64,000 bases of DNA from Rhynchopus sp. YZ270_cl-10. Its lineage: Eukaryota; Euglenozoa; Diplonemea; Diplonemida; Diplonemidae. Positions within the stretch are counted from its first letter, which is position 1. The number at the start of each line of letters is the position of its first letter. The notes under the pieces were generated by a model. The model saw nothing but the letters and a program-made list of their open reading frames with translations. It was not told the DNA's origin and ran no database searches. The position numbers and the translations under genes were made by a program. The stretch spans positions 1,116,001 through 1,180,000 of the forward strand of contig OZ037909.1 in assembly GCA_964035575.1 (NCBI GenBank). Reading direction: 5' to 3'. Below are positions 12,001-18,845 of the stretch, piece by piece.

Positions 12001-12936
12001 GGACAGATGTGCTTCGACCCTGACACCACGGCAGAGTCGAAAGACGACTGGATCTGCAGATGCCCGGCCCCTGCTGTTGGAAGTGCGACGATGAAGCCTG
12101 CGGAGTGCGTCTTTGTTGGGGAGTGTGCGAAGCCGGAGGTTGCAGCTGTGTGCATTGCGGTGGAGCAGACGTGCGTCGACACGGACGTGGCACAGGACGG
12201 GACCTGGGTGTGCAGCTGTGTGGCACCGAAGACAGGGACGAACGGGCTCATGGGCCCTGCGGAGTGTGGGATTGACGAGTGCCAGGCTGAGTGCAAGACG
12301 TGTGAGCAGGGCGTGTGCAAGGAGGCAGGACAGGACTGCTACGACCCGGACGTCACGGTTGAGGGGAACTGGATGTGCGCATGCAAGGGCGGCACTGCTG
12401 GGAACAAGACCACGATGGCTCCGGCAGTGTGCACAGGTGTTGTATGCGCGACGCTGGGTGCTGACGAGTGCACAGCTGCACCCGAGTGTGTGTACGAGAG
12501 CTTCTACGGCCTTTGCGACTACGTCAGGTCCGCACCGGAATGGAACACAACTGCTCCGGTGCCGGCACGTCCGATTGGCGAGGATGGGGACGACGACGAC
12601 TGCACCTTCTGGGAGTGCTGGTGGTGGCTGCTTCTGCTCCTCCTCCTGTGCTGCTGCCTCCTGCTTGCCTTCCTCCTGTTCCGCTGCAGACAGAAGAAGC
12701 AAGACAACGACATGGACGACGAGAAGTGGAACAAGCAGTTCCAGGCTGAGGTTGACGACAATGACGATGGCTACGGCATGGTATGTAGAGAGACACACTT
12801 CCCCACTCCACCCACACACTACATACCACCACAGTCGCCCCAGGGCAGTGCAGCAGGAGGCACAGAGGAGCCGCTTCTTGAGATGTCTGCGAAGGACAGC
12901 AGCCCAGGATCCCGTGCTGACGACGACGACATCTAA
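1..12936 (+). CDS. Giant cysteine-rich repeat transmembrane protein, 5' end outside window
   Basis: The frame is open from base 1 and the first ATG is at 31, so the true start is probably upstream; at least 4,301 residues are visible. After two short Cys/Trp modules comes a Thr/Pro/Ala-rich linker (about residues 90-155). Then follow roughly 70-75 modules of about 50 residues with the pattern DEC, C, GQxC, DP, DWxCxC, PP, G, C, resembling degenerate EGF-like units. Three variant modules (about nt 1825-2070, 7280-7560 and 10870-11130) instead carry CGW, CCNP and WCL. Near the C terminus an acidic DDDD stretch precedes one membrane helix rich in W, L and C (about nt 12610-12690), then a basic stop-transfer and an acidic tail of about 80 residues. 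I infer a very large type I surface protein, perhaps for adhesion. The family is not one I can name. Large antisense frames here are by-products of GC-rich repeats. Confidence 0.9.
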   Translation: MISDPRDEHFMNVEMDKLKIDVLDQLCEKSSTFGKIIAKTLATCADLKDQPTCVKDSGCVWNTACQKSECYDLCTKEKCDTNPLCMWTAGAKECTLTPVTPAPPTPAPATLAPPTPVPATAAPPTQPPATPAPPTPAPPTDVPATPAPPTIAPTAVPTPAPPVDECADAATKKVCEDAGQTCVDPDQQNAGDWKCVCPPPSTASLVGAAAKDCMFDECSLNSMTCQSVGQTCVDPEKEKPDSWKCECVPPQTLVGAPVVGKPAICKDPPGDCETFGDICHAAGQSCSTGATKHDQKVVCECIPPATGTPGQHVPAVCQLNECKAVCPTCAQTTSSSANKCEAAGQDCEDLGLGHLSLGDWQCKCRTPYTGSKVTAPAVCELDECKAVCPTCASKTKGAQNLCEEKGQTCVEKSLTTVSDWECHCVDPKVGTALTALAKCEEDECRTREQICVKAGQACVDADHKAAGSWECVCPPPSNSTQVAGAAVCEVDECTLEEVNKVCADSHQLCVDTDITSLGNWECHCVAPAHGTAPQHAVASCSLDECAVKCPTCADKGDNKTGNVCTAAGQLCEDPQPTHTNLNDWLCKCPPPSTKTAVTTTVADCRDGFDECVERSDAVQCKHTPRYSLDGCLCACGWTSTEFKQTEPCTDGCCNPLHEKSSWCLVDTADAYNKNKPHCLAASKQFCLSAGQVPADGGRPLRAPIPGVPNGQTNVCTDVGQKCVDPDEKTEKDWWCECVLPKSGPKGLQSPAVCEEDECVTHGSVCTNAGQKCVDADRSALKNWQCECVVGPVKTAVQGVAVCEINECIEICPTCATDNGTTVCAEAGQTCLDPNTTGTSLSDWSCTCPPPSKGTAVGGPVAKCLLDECVATCPTCAKGTCKDQTCEDPDQSPTSMNDWRCVCLPPSNTVAIGNRSTCEVDECNGKVCALGQHCYDPDLTAPNTWQCECVAPATGIKLMGNATCEEDECKKHEEVCMRSGQTCRDLDKTTVNSWICECIAPDLGTPGSQKPAECLPSEECKNNLVCSNAGQHCVDPNPKTLNDWECHCIPPFTPATKVKGPAQCLLDECTAVCPSCAKQTASASPLCKVHGQTCEDPDHNKLNDWRCVCVLPATGTPGATAPANCVLDECVATCDSCAMKTCSDKGQLCEDPNTDPKYKRDWLCKCVPPSTNTMTAGAVVSCMYDECSAPANKGVCGADQLCVDTNQAMEGTWECSCPAPYSGSAAQAAVGKCSLNECTTKCSGCADKDNGQGNVCTRQDQTCVDPDIHNDGDWYCECKVGTGLAVGKPVVLCVLDECAVACPTCADTGGGNLCTKEGQTCKDKNTAAGSTGDWECRCPPPFEEKFVKAGLAVCSADECADMLGGKVNGSVCVDKGQLCHDSHLDTLNDFDCVCPPPRHGTKTGAPAECVKDECLLHGDVCKKANQTCLDVDTKVDNNWECLCAPPSSSTQMMGAAVCEVDECVEKRRICEGASPPQECVDVDRTRLNDWECRCQSPASGTAVAAAAACVLDECVATCATCEKDLCTKAGQTCVDPNTAFGSQNDWECVCPAPSSVTAKVSVAECPVDECVGHGYVCQAAHQSCVDPNHGGTSLGDWECHCLTPATGVAIAGVAACTVDECTNHGHVCTGHGQTCVDPNKSADVLHDWECHCEPPATQKAVAAAAVCVHEGECKDPVKAGVCESRGQICEDPDMTKLDDWRCLCTPPSHGLLKVAGPAFCILDECVDSCSTCAKDVCKAAGQTCVDENKDPVLGLNTWECRCIAPASGSKVAGAAMCVEDECSSHASTCTGAGQDCVDPSTTTKGDWRCECRQPSTGTATAGAAKCSTNECDFHAKTCSDVGQVCNDPDLSAQSLGDWNCTCVAPYSGTQAGAAAKCLVDECELYGHVCTNAGQTCVDEEKGMAGFWKCVCPPPNEKFKRDMGVADCVVDECTTWTNTSTPSAMPSNDAKAVNLCEKAGQVCEDPNHNASSAGDWTCTCPSPGNRTARAHVATCDVDECADPAKEDVCAAKGQRCVDPNWEPGHEGDWTCVCVPPSVGTGKQAPAVCLLDECKVDGGVCQAGGQLCVDSNRAENGTWACECVAHAGVNASQLGGLADCNPPSSECRIDAIREVCTSANQGCYDPDLKGHNDWVCECVPPATGPQKQGAATVCVLDECAKECPTCGKSVCAAAGQTCTDANTDVSSLNDWTCTCPAPSTGSKKGGVAVCQLDECAAVCDGCPSAICTAAGTQCEDTNTDARSPGDWECVCRAPALGRVTQGVPVCLIDECEQNAHKCAAGQMCADANKLAASEGDWTCTCPPPTSGTAVASAAVCFENECLVDDNVKKCTAAGQVCIDPKPQPTNKGDWECHCAQGKTFAVAAAAVCVLDECAERCTSCADSGGGNVCAKAGQLCTDPNTSPESTRDWKCQCAAGEKAALGGPATCEVDECWQPSNFGAHTCHDTPRTTADGCACQCGWQVKDAAQYPGAHGPGIEVGCLAGCCNPNVVASGAWCLLEPVQTTAVCKGLVTAGKMVQTCAVLSSGVAPAKPKNLCSKAGQVCVDPDTSATSSGDWRCECVAPASGDPSVGKAGSCMVDECEKNGRVCSAAGQLCEDTDKTKANTWTCVCPAPATGSATGKAASCVYVGECETASIAEVCKQMGQTCYDPDAAVTGNWVCKCVEPSTGVPALMTTATCVLDECTAECPTCADKGFGNQCDVAGQHCVESSTSPAKVEDWMCKCVGDAVGESVASVAVCTLDECKMNNGRLAQLCGAAGQTCNDPNKAVLGGLNDWECVCPPPSIGRVTGKLATCLRDECLEADVSVVCTKEGQTCQDPNTDARSTGDWTCACSAKPGETPKVAKGKAAKCVLPPSSWCVQHGETCTFLGQACVPAASILKDGSCACIAPQTGPTKVGAATVCILDECTAVCATCADHGAGNVCTKAGQTCQEGSMNPVTGKGDWRCKCAGSDMSAVAAVAVCTVNECATDPKAKVCAAAEQTCTDKNTAGDSLNDWMCACHEPWTGSKMLGAADCKFDECLLSGSECTALGQTCFDKDTSAQVRGDWECRCPQGAEGFAVAKAATCVYKGECAVKENADVCTVAGQTCVDPNPAVAGDWECRCVSPEAGSHTKGAVAVCMLDECRATCSSCATKPGSQTHACASAEQDCVDPGLAATSIADWTCVCRAPAAGKMVGAAAVCSVDECHNAENRAACARVKDTTGAEVQHCVDKDYTKTGDWVCECMYPYHGTAGQREAAVCLVDECTAPKAWSKKPNGNAVCGAKGQTCLDPQQGVASELGNWVCQCADGTGEPNRGAPSTTCKQDTLCAKFGSACGPLEMCVEKEKVWSCRCIPPFVGEAAGKAASCVLDECTAECTTCAQQGSVHMCTQAGQKCVDHDKSPDSRSDWSCVCEVGKGEAALNKAECMVDECTLNGVTCEGKGQECVDPDMHAETSGDWVCQCIAPASGKAVAGAATCLLDECNLYGGKCTVVGQVCIDQNTAPASLNDWTCNCPAPSSGYMYAGPASCTYTGACRDTANLDVCANAGQRCFPGNSSADDFRCGCMPPYRGTAGERAPAQCMIDECEDICATCARTSEKAVNVCAGAGQRCEDPNLSVQSLGDWVCMCQAPSTTAAVARAVDSCLVDECLAITMTGARKCDNFKRYTNDGCECACGWKVSGINGGGPGLDENCDTGCCNPNKAKEGDWCLVADSAFNKKSAVCSALISKQKTCANERAPAPAGAPVSKFVDVCAAAGQRCYDPNHSPSVQGDWECHCTTSEDYHILAPAKCSVDECKQTTVCSDAGQACFDKNKAALSKNDWECQCLSGSGKADMAPAVCKFNGHDECQIEANKQTCLKAGQYCFDEDPELAGDWVCHCISPYTQKAMGLNEAATCVIDECLATCPTCARKGDGHGYACEGQQCVDPSYNKLSDWMCKCLAPAIGSGALQRAVCVQDECLETQNLKKCTDKGQECVDLHQSDTKLNDWECHCVRPALGSAIGHAAVCKINECLTDAHMQLCHEKGQMCFDPDTTAESKDDWICRCPAPAVGSATMKPAECVFVGECAKPEVAAVCIAVEQTCVDTDVAQDGTWVCSCVAPKTGTNGLMGPAECGIDECQAECKTCEQGVCKEAGQDCYDPDVTVEGNWMCACKGGTAGNKTTMAPAVCTGVVCATLGADECTAAPECVYESFYGLCDYVRSAPEWNTTAPVPARPIGEDGDDDDCTFWECWWWLLLLLLLCCCLLLAFLLFRCRQKKQDNDMDDEKWNKQFQAEVDDNDDGYGMVCRETHFPTPPTHYIPPQSPQGSAAGGTEEPLLEMSAKDSSPGSRADDDDI
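12781..12834 (+). other. Candidate 54-nt in-frame intron in the giant protein gene
   Basis: The segment begins GTATGT and ends CCACAG, matching the introns of other genes here. It is rich in C and A, unlike the surrounding cytoplasmic-tail coding sequence. Its length is a multiple of three and it has no stop, so the frame stays open whether or not it is removed. Splicing would drop 18 residues (VCRETHFPTPP and following) just after the acidic DDNDDGYGM stretch. Confidence 0.6.
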
Positions 12937-12965
12937 GTCTTGTCGCATGCCACTTTTGGCCAAGT

Positions 12966-12999
12966 AGTGACGAAGCACAGTGAGGCTTACGTTCATCTT
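12966..12999 (+). repeat. Stem-loop repeat, AAGC/GCTT subtype
   Basis: Inner stem GAAGC / GCTT closes a loop ACAGTGAG and is followed by TTCATCTT. It lies just after the stop of the giant gene. The outer arm is weak in this copy. Confidence 0.5.
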
Positions 13000-13462
13000 T
13001 TCTTTGCAAAACTTTTCTTTGATCAACTCACAACAGTGTATGTCTCACCGCCAGTTAAACCTGCCGGTCACACATACATACATACTTCTGAATTCATCCC
13101 GTGCTATGCACAATCATCCCTCCTCCCCTCCCCTTCCTTAGCGTCCGTAGAGGCGTGTACTGGGAACCCACCCGCTTTTATCTTATTGTCAAGCAAACAA
13201 AAGTGTGAACCACACCCCTCATGCCCCAACCCTGTCCAGTGGGCATGCATTGCACTCTTACCTTTCTCAGTGAAAAGCAAGGTAGTGACATGTGACGCAT
13301 GTTCCCAGTGATGACGGGGGGGTGGGATAAGGGGGCTGTCGATGAGAGTGGCCAACACAGACTCGTGATACACAAGGTTTGACTACCCTAGTGCGAGCTT
13401 TTTTATTTTTATTTTTGCCCAGTTGTCGATTGCAGTCGTTGTTATTGTTGTTCTTGATTTTG

Positions 13463-13500
13463 CAAGCTGACCAAGCACAACGAGGTTTAGGTTCATCTTG
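13463..13500 (+). repeat. Stem-loop repeat, AAGC subtype
   Basis: Outer arms CAAGCTGA and TCATCTTG pair except at one position. The inner arms CCAAGC and GTTTAGG pair around a loop ACAACGAG. Confidence 0.55.
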
Positions 13501-13880
13501 TAAACCCTTTCCCCCCACCCCTTCCTTTTGGACTCTGTTGGAGAGATGAGATGTGTTGTCTTCAGCTAGTCTATTCTTTTCTCCTTCTTCCCAAGCTGTG
13601 TGTCTTGTTTATTCACAAATAAGACATTTCTTTCATGTGACACAGTAAACCCTCCCACTCCAGGTGGTCGTGAATGTTTCACCCATGTCCCCGATCCCCT
13701 CCCCAGCAACAGCAACAGCAAAAAAAGACAGAATATTTATCCAGAAAGGTGGCAAAACGAATAAAAATAAAGTAACCGGGCTTTTGGCTGAATCTGCCAC
13801 ACCCAGGTTTGTACTTTTTTTACCCCCCTTTTTTTTTGGGTTCTGGAATTATTGTTGCTTTTGTCCCAAAATTATTTATT

Positions 13881-13915
13881 GCAAGATGTGTGCAGAAGAG
13901 GCACATTCATCTTGC
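13881..13915 (+). repeat. Stem-loop repeat, TGTGC subtype, fully paired
   Basis: Outer arms GCAAGATG and CATCTTGC are perfectly complementary over 8 bp. Inner arms TGTGC and GCACA are perfectly complementary around loop AGAAGAG, with a two-base TT bulge on the 3' side. A pyrimidine-rich tail follows. This is the cleanest copy of the family. Confidence 0.75.
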
Positions 13916-14334
13916 AAACTTTCTTTTCTTTTCTATCCACAACCAGGGTGGCAGGTGGGAAAAGGAAACAAGTAGAAGACGAGGTTCATGCTTTCCCAGT
14001 GGCTCCAATACATCTTGGGAACAGAATCGGTTTAGTCTTCGCTGCTTCCTTTTGCTCCCCGCCCCCTACCACTTCCCCTTTTCCCCCTCCCTCCCATTTC
14101 TTTCATGGAGGGGCTAAGGTGACGGTACGCACACGAGGTGCAGACTTTTTCAGTGAAACTTTGAATTGTTGGCGATGTTGTGTGTCGTGCTCAGCCGGCC
14201 CAACTCCTTCCTTATCCGTGAAAACTCATTTTTTATCACTTCTTCTGCATTTGACAACTATTTCCTCACGAGAAGGTTTTGTGTTTGTGTTTGTATTTGT
14301 ATTTCAAAAACACATGTTTCCATATTTTTTGCAA

Positions 14335-14408
14335 CACTCGGAGGTTTGACAACCCGCGGTGTGTCAGTGCCGACTGTGCCAGAGGCGTTTGCGCTATCAA
14401 CTTCATTT
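14335..14408 (+). repeat. CACTCCG hairpin repeat plus conserved 3' block, diverged
   Basis: A diverged copy of the hairpin best seen at 27399. It is followed by the conserved block GTGCC, AGAGGCGTTTGC, CTATCAACTTCA and then T-rich sequence. Confidence 0.6.
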
Positions 14409-14432
14409 TTTCTTGGAAACCTTTTATTGATC

Positions 14433-14471
14433 AAGGTGAATGAATAAGCGCGAGAGGCTTACGTTCATCTT
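14433..14471 (+). repeat. Stem-loop repeat, AAGC subtype
   Basis: Outer arms AAGGTGAA and TTCATCTT pair over 8 positions including one G-U. Inner arms TAAGC and GCTTA pair around loop GCGAGAG. A CTTTTCTTCTTC tail follows. Confidence 0.7.
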
Positions 14472-14503
14472 ACAAACTTTTCTTCTTCTTTTATTGCTTT
14501 GCC

Positions 14504-14542
14504 GAAGATATGGTTTGTGTGCCAGTGGCACATTCATCTTTC
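14504..14542 (+). repeat. Stem-loop repeat, TGTGC subtype
   Basis: Outer arms GAAGAT(A)TG and CATCTTTC pair imperfectly. Inner arms TGTGC and GCACA pair around the shorter loop CAGTG. Confidence 0.55.
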
Positions 14543-14655
14543 ACGTTTTATTCTTTGTCGCATACATCTGTTGAGATGCTTCACTCTGCCAAGCTTCAAC
14601 TTCGCTTTTCTACAATGTCTGTGTCCCCGTGAACACACGCATTTCAAGTTCCCAG

Positions 14656-14741
14656 TATACTTTCCCGTTCCTTCCCAACATTCGAAAGAGATGCAAAAAG
14701 TACCCATTTCCCCCCTTTTATTTACATCCTTTTTTCAAAAT
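14656..14741 (+). repeat. Left copy of a direct duplication flanking the gap
   Basis: This segment (TATACTTTCCC, CAACATTCGAAAGAGATGC, AAGTACCC) recurs almost unchanged at 15238-15334, immediately after the run of N. Confidence 0.8.
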
Positions 14742-15037
14742 TATTGCTGCAAAGGGGTTTTGCGAACTTGAGACATTCAGCACCATTGCCAAATGTGCCA
14801 TGTACAGCAGAGCTTGTCACAGCCACCAAAGCCCAACTCACTACACGTTCTCTTCACACCCCCCCCTCTTCCTCATCCATCTCCACAGTGAATACACACC
14901 CCTCGACTTACGACTCAAGAAGAGACTTCAAAAAGAGAGAGAGAGAGAGAGAGAGAGAGTAAGACTTGTTGTTCCTTCATAATGGGGTCGCTCGCACGAG
15001 GTGCGTTATTGATAGCAGCAGTGGTGCAATGCCAGGC

Positions 15038-15237
15038 NNNNNNNNNNNNNNNNNNNNNNNNNNNNNNNNNNNNNNNNNNNNNNNNNNNNNNNNNNNNNNN
15101 NNNNNNNNNNNNNNNNNNNNNNNNNNNNNNNNNNNNNNNNNNNNNNNNNNNNNNNNNNNNNNNNNNNNNNNNNNNNNNNNNNNNNNNNNNNNNNNNNNNN
15201 NNNNNNNNNNNNNNNNNNNNNNNNNNNNNNNNNNNNN
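15038..15237. other. Assembly gap, 200 N
   Basis: A run of exactly 200 N. It lies between two direct copies of the same ~90-bp sequence, so the missing part probably includes repeat sequence. The true length is unknown. Confidence 0.98.
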
Positions 15238-15334
15238 TATACTTTCCCCCTCCTTCCCAACATTCGAAAGAGATGCAAAAAGTACCCCATTTTCCCCTTT
15301 TATTTGAATCCTTTTTTTTTTTTTTTTTCAAAAT
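15238..15334 (+). repeat. Right copy of the duplication flanking the gap
   Basis: Direct copy of 14656-14741, with a longer T run near its 3' end. Confidence 0.8.
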
Positions 15335-15520
15335 CCTCGCAAATTTTTCAATATTTAAGAATACGCCTGCTTTTTGCTAAACAAAGTTCCACGAAAAGGT
15401 ATACACTACCACATCCTGAGGGCTTGCAGCAGCTCTAATCTGAGTGCCATCGCGGGGTTGACCTGGTTCATCGGCCAACTAATCTGTCATGAAGTGGACG
15501 ATATGCCGCACAAAAAAACA

Positions 15521-15597
15521 CAGTGGGGATTTCACAACTGTGGCAACACAACCGAGGCAACTACACTACTCCAAACAATTTACCAAAAAAAAAAAAC
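15521..15597 (+). repeat. 75-nt A-tailed repeat, copy 1
   Basis: Shares GTGGGGAT, ACTGTGGCAACACAACCGAG and GCAACTACACTACTCC, then an A run, with eight other + strand copies in this window. It lies within 180 nt upstream of the start at 15699. Confidence 0.8.
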
Positions 15598-15698
15598 ACA
15601 TAACTTCAACCATTCACAGCTATACACACCACACCTCCATACACTCCACACTCTTTTTTCTTTTATTCTTTCTTTTTTTTCAAAAAAAAACTTCCAAA

Positions 15699-15950
15699 AT
15701 GTTCAGCGACGACAGACTTCTTGACTTCGAGACCTACGAGGAGCCCACATACTCGAAGTCGCCTGCACCCCACTCACCCTTTGTCATTGACGCGACAGAA
15801 GAAGAGGAAGAGACCGAGGATGAGGACAACATGGGGGAGTCGCCGCTCTTCGGCTTTATCGAGAGCAGTATGCTATCCCTCAAGGGAAGCTTAACTGGAA
15901 TCTTTCAGTCCGAGAAGACTAGCAGAGGGTTCGACAAGAAGAACGACTAA
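15699..15950 (+). CDS. Small acidic protein of unknown function, 83 aa
   Basis: ATG at 15699 and stop at 15948. The 83 residues are polar and acidic, with an EEEEETEDED run near the middle and a C-terminal K/N/D-rich end; no signal peptide, membrane helix or known motif is visible. Codons are GC-richer than the A/T-rich surroundings (GAC, GAG, AAG, TCG are common), which is the main reason to accept it as a gene. The upstream sequence has a CACAG acceptor-like site, then A/C-rich sequence and a 75-nt repeat copy. The same frame is open further upstream but is homopolymer-rich there and reads as UTR. Expression is untested, so it could be a chance frame. Confidence 0.5.
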   Translation: MFSDDRLLDFETYEEPTYSKSPAPHSPFVIDATEEEEETEDEDNMGESPLFGFIESSMLSLKGSLTGIFQSEKTSRGFDKKND

Positions 15951-16761
15951 ATTCTGCCCTTTTTAAAACTTTGTTTTGAAAACAAACAAAAAAAAAAAAA
16001 AATGGTATTACATCCTCTGAGTGAGCATGTTATCAGTCAAAAGCTGATTTCAAAACTAAAAAAAAATTAAGCGCCGTGATAAAATCTGTTTTTATTTTTA
16101 AATGTGTTGTTAGTGCGTGATGCTTTAATTTAACATTTTGCGTCTGCAATATTTGAGATTTTTTGAAAAAGGAAGAAAGTAAAATAGTGGAACACATCCT
16201 CTTTGGGGTGTCAACACAAATACGCAACAACAAAAAAAAATATGAAAAAAATTGAAAAAAAAAAAAAAATTGCATAGCCTTTTCGCTGCCATCTTGCTTT
16301 TGTTCATGCTACGTAACCTGTCTTTTTTGTTTGTGTTTTTTTTTGTAGTGCCTTTGTCCACTGATGTACGGTGAGGCGTTTGCACTTTCAAATTATCTTT
16401 TTTTGTTTGCGATGTGTTTTGATTTTTTTTTTTTTGAAAATGTAAAAGGGTCAGACCAGTGTTCTCATTTGCTTTGCTACACAATGATGAAGTAAATGCC
16501 TTTGACTTGTGGTTCCTGTGGTTTTACTTTTGTGTTTTCACCGTTGCTTACAACGAGGAACCCACAAGTAACAACACCTCATGCCAAGCCATTTACTTCA
16601 CTGTTGTGCATATTCTGGAATTAGGGGTTGCCTTTTTTTTTGCAAGCATCCTCGCCTTCCATATGTGGATGATTATTATTTTGTACAGAAACCATTTCTC
16701 TCTCTTTTTTTTACTACCTAGGTACAACCACTTTGTAGATGGCTAAAAAAAAAAAAAGAAA

Positions 16762-17120
16762 GGGAAGGCTCGTTTTTCCTTTTAATGTTACAAAGTAACA
16801 ATAAACCATTTTTCCCGGTGACCCCCCCCTCCCCACCCCCTATGTTACACGGAAAAACCGTTTTTCCGAATTTTCATTTATTGTAACAACAAGGCGCAGT
16901 GGACGTGCACATCCGAAAACACCCGCATTTGCATTTCCGGAATCCGTCCACGCTGTGGTGGGGTCAATCTGCCGAAATGGACAAGTTCTTGTTGTTGGAA
17001 AAAGCCACTTTTTCCCGCCATTGTTACAAAAAAAAAAGTTTTTTCCCCGGATTTCGGTCGGACCCCCTCCCCCCCCTTTATTGTTACTTTGTAACATTAA
17101 ATGGAAAAACGAGCCTTCCC
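16762..17120. mobile_element. 359-bp MITE with 44-bp terminal inverted repeats
   Basis: Positions 16762-16805 and 17077-17120 are inverse complements with a single mismatch over 44 bp; the outer ends read GGGAAGGCTCG. Each arm contains a small GTTAC/GTAAC hairpin. There is no coding capacity. An obvious target duplication is not seen because the left flank is a poly-A run. The interior includes a block (GGAATCCGTCC, CTGTGGTGGGGTCAAT) that recurs near 54.9 and 55.05 kb inside another element. Confidence 0.85.
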
Positions 17121-18660
17121 AAAACAGAATAAAAATGGAAAAAGAAAAATCGTGTTTTTTTGCAGAGCATATCTGATATCTACCCTTGTCTTCAATTATT
17201 TGCAGTCCCCTGTGAAAGGGTTCGTCCCTCCTTCCCCCTTCCCCTGTCCCCCATGTCTTTTACACTTGTCAAAAGGCGACCATTCTTTTGATATGTAGTG
17301 TTTGTTCATTTGTTTTTTTTTTTTTTTTTTGTGAGTATTTTAGTAGGCTTTGGCCTGCAAATTAACAACAGGAGGGGGGGGTTTCGTGTGTGTGACCGAG
17401 ATGGGAAGGGGGTCTGTTGCGTCCTGATCGGTGATGCACGTTCTCGAGGCGTCTCTACAACACACACACACAACACAAAAAATATGGCAAAAAAATACGT
17501 TTCACATTTTTTTCTTTTTGTCATAAATATGATTCAGTGTTCCCCATTTTTTCCCCTCATTATTCCCAATCCGAAAAAGGGTGCCCAGTGCATTCCTTCA
17601 TTCCCGAAAAAGCCATACAAATATAAAAGGGACACAATGTAGACAAAATCCCTGTGTTTTATTGGCTGAAAATGGGCAACTTCCCCCATGTCGAGTGCCT
17701 CCATTCTAGGCGTTTGCAACTATTCGACACAAAGAAAAAAGGAAAAAAGGAAAAAGGAGGAAAGAGATACCTTTCTCTGTGCCTTCCCCTCTAAGCCATC
17801 TGTTGGGGGGAAACTTGTAGTAGTGTATTCCAGTTTACGTTTTATTGTTTGTCTTTCTCAAGTTTTATTGGTTTCTTTTTTTAGAGGTGATTGCACCGTG
17901 TCCAGGTCCAGGTGAGAGAGCAAAAAAGGCGGGACATTGATATCCCATTGTGACGTCCCCAGACCAATTTTTTTCGGCAAAAATAAAAGGTTTTTTTTTT
18001 TTGTTTTTGGTCAAAAATCGACTTCTGGTAAAAACCGCGAGGAAAAAAAAAAGTCAGTGGAAACTGCTCTCCGAGGAGAGAGCAACCGCTTTTTGCTATC
18101 CCACCTGGACCTGAGCACCGTGTGAGCACCGGAGCTTAGGTAAATCTTACCAACCTTTTCTTCCTCTCTTCTCTCTTTTTTTTTTTTTTTATACAAACAA
18201 GAACAAAACACCCCCCCAAAAAAACAAACAAGAGCACAAAATCAAAAAAAAAAAAAAAATAACAAAAACCTTCATACAAACCCACCCCCCTTTTTTCTTT
18301 TACCTTACAGTACTCTTCCTTCACTGTAACCACATTTTTCATCTCCAAAAAAATTACTTCAAGGAGGAGGAGGAGTAAAACAAACTAAGGTTTCGGGAAA
18401 CGTTGACCTATACTCTTTCATGGGGGTTTGCCCCTCCTCTCCCATTTTTATTAAAGATGTACAGATGGCGTGTGGCCCGTCCATCGATTTAAACCACTTT
18501 TGGGCCATTCTTGGGCCATCCAAAAACCGCAAATCGGGCCACACCAACAGAGTTGAAGTTTTAAAACAATGTGACACCCCAGATCCAGATCAGGATGGGG
18601 GGGAAATGATTGTGTGGCCAGATTACAGTGTTACTCAAAGTGAACACCACCAAAGTGCAA

Positions 18661-18721
18661 CACTCCGGGGGTTCGATAACCCATGGAGTGTTAATGTCTG
18701 CGTCCACCTGTCAATGGCACC
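18661..18721 (+). repeat. CACTCC hairpin repeat, third copy
   Basis: CACTCC and GGAGTG close a stem around GGGGGTT-CGAT-AACCC. It is followed by TGTCTGCGTCC and a CACCTTTTTT end, like the copies at 14335 and 27399. Confidence 0.65.
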
Positions 18722-18765
18722 TTTTTTCTTCTTCTTTCTTCTGTTCATTTGGGATCAAAAAAAAA

Positions 18766-18845
18766 CAGCGGAGAGTTGCACAAAAACTGTGGCAACACAA
18801 CCGAGGCAACTACGCTACTCCAATAATTTATCAAAAAAAAACAAA
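18766..18845 (+). repeat. 75-nt A-tailed repeat, copy 2
   Basis: Matches the family core ACTGTGGCAACACAACCGAG, then CTACTCCAATAATTTATC and an A run. Confidence 0.8.

Larger units (their letters stand above)
12937..15698. other. Intergenic region with hairpin repeats and assembly gap
   Basis: No convincing gene is seen. It contains the 3' UTR of the giant gene, pyrimidine-rich tracts, at least five ACGAGAG-type stem-loop copies, one CACTCCG-type hairpin copy, a GA microsatellite (about 14932-14959), the 200-N gap and a 75-nt repeat copy just before the next gene. Confidence 0.6.

Noticed and set aside
14932-14959. GA repeat as a regulatory element
   Set aside because: A simple (GA)n microsatellite with no nearby start codon; nothing shows a regulatory role.
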